Assembly (NCBI GenBank): GCA_023301665.1
Contig: JALZUL010000165.1
Span: 1-6,761 of the forward strand
Length of the DNA: 6,761 bases
Source of the DNA: Ascidiaceihabitans sp.
GTDB lineage: Bacteria; Pseudomonadota; Alphaproteobacteria; Rhodobacterales; Rhodobacteraceae
Direction: 5' to 3'
Shown here: positions 6,316-6,761 of the stretch, piece after piece
Numbering within the stretch: the stretch's first letter is position 1
Layout of the letters: each line of letters opens with the position of its first letter
Position numbers and translations under genes: made by a program
Notes under the pieces: model-generated
What the model was told of the DNA's origin: nothing
What the model saw: the letters and a program-made list of their open reading frames with translations, nothing else
Database searches by the model: none

Positions 6316-6497
6316 TGATGAAATTTATCAAAAACTTCCGTAAAGACGAAAACGGCGCCGTAACTGTAGACTGGGTTGTTTTGACAGCCGCTGTTGTTGC
6401 TCTTGGCGCAGCTGCATACACTTCTATCGAAACTGGTTCCACAGCTTTGACAGCAAGCACATCTACATACCTGATCGCGGAAGATCCTAACCTTTAA
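6315..6497 (+). CDS. Flp/type IVb-like small pilin
   Basis: This is a 60-residue prepilin-like protein. A short basic leader with FIKNFRKDENG ends at Gly14, where a prepilin peptidase (CpaA/TadV type) would cut. The mature part starts AVTVDWVVLTAAVVALGAAA, a hydrophobic helix (about residues 15-37), followed by a Ser/Thr-rich tail. In Flp pilins the mature positions 5 and 6 are usually Glu-Tyr; here they are Asp-Trp, a variant I recognise from roseobacter proteins of this kind. GGAGGG (6302-6307) sits seven bases before the ATG at 6315. A longer reading from TTG at 6300 would overlap the ribosome site and is rejected. The expected role is the major subunit of a Tad/Flp adhesion pilus, or a minor pseudopilin. 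The same leader recurs 446 bases on, implying a paralogous gene next door. No Tad assembly gene is inside the window to confirm the system. Confidence 0.8.
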   Translation: MMKFIKNFRKDENGAVTVDWVVLTAAVVALGAAAYTSIETGSTALTASTSTYLIAEDPNL

Positions 6498-6514
6498 GTT
6501 TAGGCTCTGATCTT

Positions 6515-6535
6515 AAAGGCTTAAATTAAGCCTTT
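6515..6535 (+). terminator. AT-rich hairpin after the pilin
   Basis: AAAGGCTTA (6515-6523) and TAAGCCTTT (6527-6535) form a perfect 9-bp stem with a 3-base loop, 17 bases after the pilin stop. The right arm ends in TTT but no longer T-run follows. It may act as a partial terminator or as mRNA 3'-end protection, together with the second hairpin just downstream. Confidence 0.55.
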
Positions 6536-6542
6536 CGAGAAA

Positions 6543-6577
6543 GGGTTACGGACGATCAACGATCGTAACCCACTTTT
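6543..6577 (+). terminator. probable intrinsic terminator of the pilin gene
   Basis: GGGTT (6543-6547) pairs with AACCC (6567-6571). After a 4-base bulge ACGATC (6552-6557) pairs with GATCGT (6561-6566) around a 3-base loop. An alternative is a straight 8-bp stem, GGGTTACG with CGTAACCC. TTTT follows at 6574-6577. It separates the pilin transcript from the next leader copy, so each paralogue may be its own transcription unit. Confidence 0.7.
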
Positions 6578-6613
6578 ACAACGACACCGGATAGCAGTGA
6601 AACAGCGACGAAA

Positions 6614-6631
6614 AACAAATGCCCATTTGTT
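6614..6631. repeat. AACAAATG/CATTTGTT inverted repeat
   Basis: AACAAATG (6614-6621) and CATTTGTT (6624-6631) are perfect 8-bp arms with a 2-base centre, about 43 bases before the second leader copy. The matching place upstream of copy 1 keeps only part of the right arm (CCATTT). This may be an operator specific to the second pilin copy, or one decayed at the first. Confidence 0.4.
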
Positions 6632-6673
6632 GTCATGTTGATGCCGCATTCCGGAAGCAAGATACCAAAAGCT

Positions 6674-6761
6674 AAGTCGGACAGGTTCAAATGAGAGATT
6701 GAGCCGCTAACGCCGACAAGGTCGAAACTTAAAATTACTGATCCTTTGGAGGGACACACCA
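6674..6761 (+). repeat. pilin leader, copy 2, running into the window edge
   Basis: This is an exact 88-base copy of 6228-6315. The window ends on the A that corresponds to the first base of the pilin ATG, so a second gene is expected to begin at the last base. GGAGGG is at 6748-6753. Upstream of 6674 similarity continues but is imperfect, as between older duplicates. The coding part itself lies outside the window. Confidence 0.92.

Noticed and set aside
6221..6759. Two minus-strand ORFs (6221-6460 and 6556-6759) that share a nearly identical 29-residue segment
   Set aside because: The shared segment is only the antisense translation of the duplicated leader. One ORF overlaps the pilin gene, and neither has a credible protein signature.

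Overview
The window reads as chromosomal DNA of a marine alphaproteobacterium, most likely Rhodobacteraceae/Roseobacteraceae. This rests on recognised protein signatures, namely a TopA starting MPVVVVESPAKAKTINKYLG and a small pilin with the AVTVDWVVLTAA motif. It also fits the dprA-topA gene order and the moderate GC content. The genus cannot be fixed from the sequence alone.

Layout, left to right. Positions 1-803 hold the 3' part of dprA (DNA uptake and recombination mediator), cut by the left window edge. Positions 912-3563 hold a complete topA (DNA topoisomerase I) with its own candidate promoter and a Lys/Ala-rich C-terminal tail. A stem-loop follows topA. Positions 3710-5031 are a tight two-gene operon for the A and B subunits of a 3-oxoacid (acetoacetate/succinyl) CoA-transferase. 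Its candidate promoter has a perfect 12-bp palindrome between a consensus -35 and a probable -10, and the operon ends in a strong terminator that can serve both strands. Positions 5123-5941 (minus strand, convergent) encode a secreted SLT-type lytic transglycosylase. Its 3' end lies in a 24-bp-period tandem duplication.

From 5942 to 6314 there is no gene, but there are several inverted repeats. A 60-residue Flp/type IVb-like pilin gene (6315-6497) follows, then two hairpins, the second terminator-like. The last 88 bases of the window (6674-6761) are an exact copy of the 88 bases that end at the first base of the pilin start codon (6228-6315). The window therefore stops at what is almost certainly the start of a second, paralogous pilin gene with an identical leader.

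Functionally these are separate modules: DNA processing and topology (dprA, topA), ketone-body or PHB-linked acyl-CoA metabolism (the CoA-transferase), and the start of a probable Tad/Flp pilus region (transglycosylase plus pilins). No mobile element, CRISPR array, tRNA or rRNA was seen. The most interesting signals are the duplicated, foldable pilin leader and the operator-like palindrome in the CoA-transferase promoter, which fits the CTGC-N3-GCAG pattern I recall for the PHB regulator PhaR.
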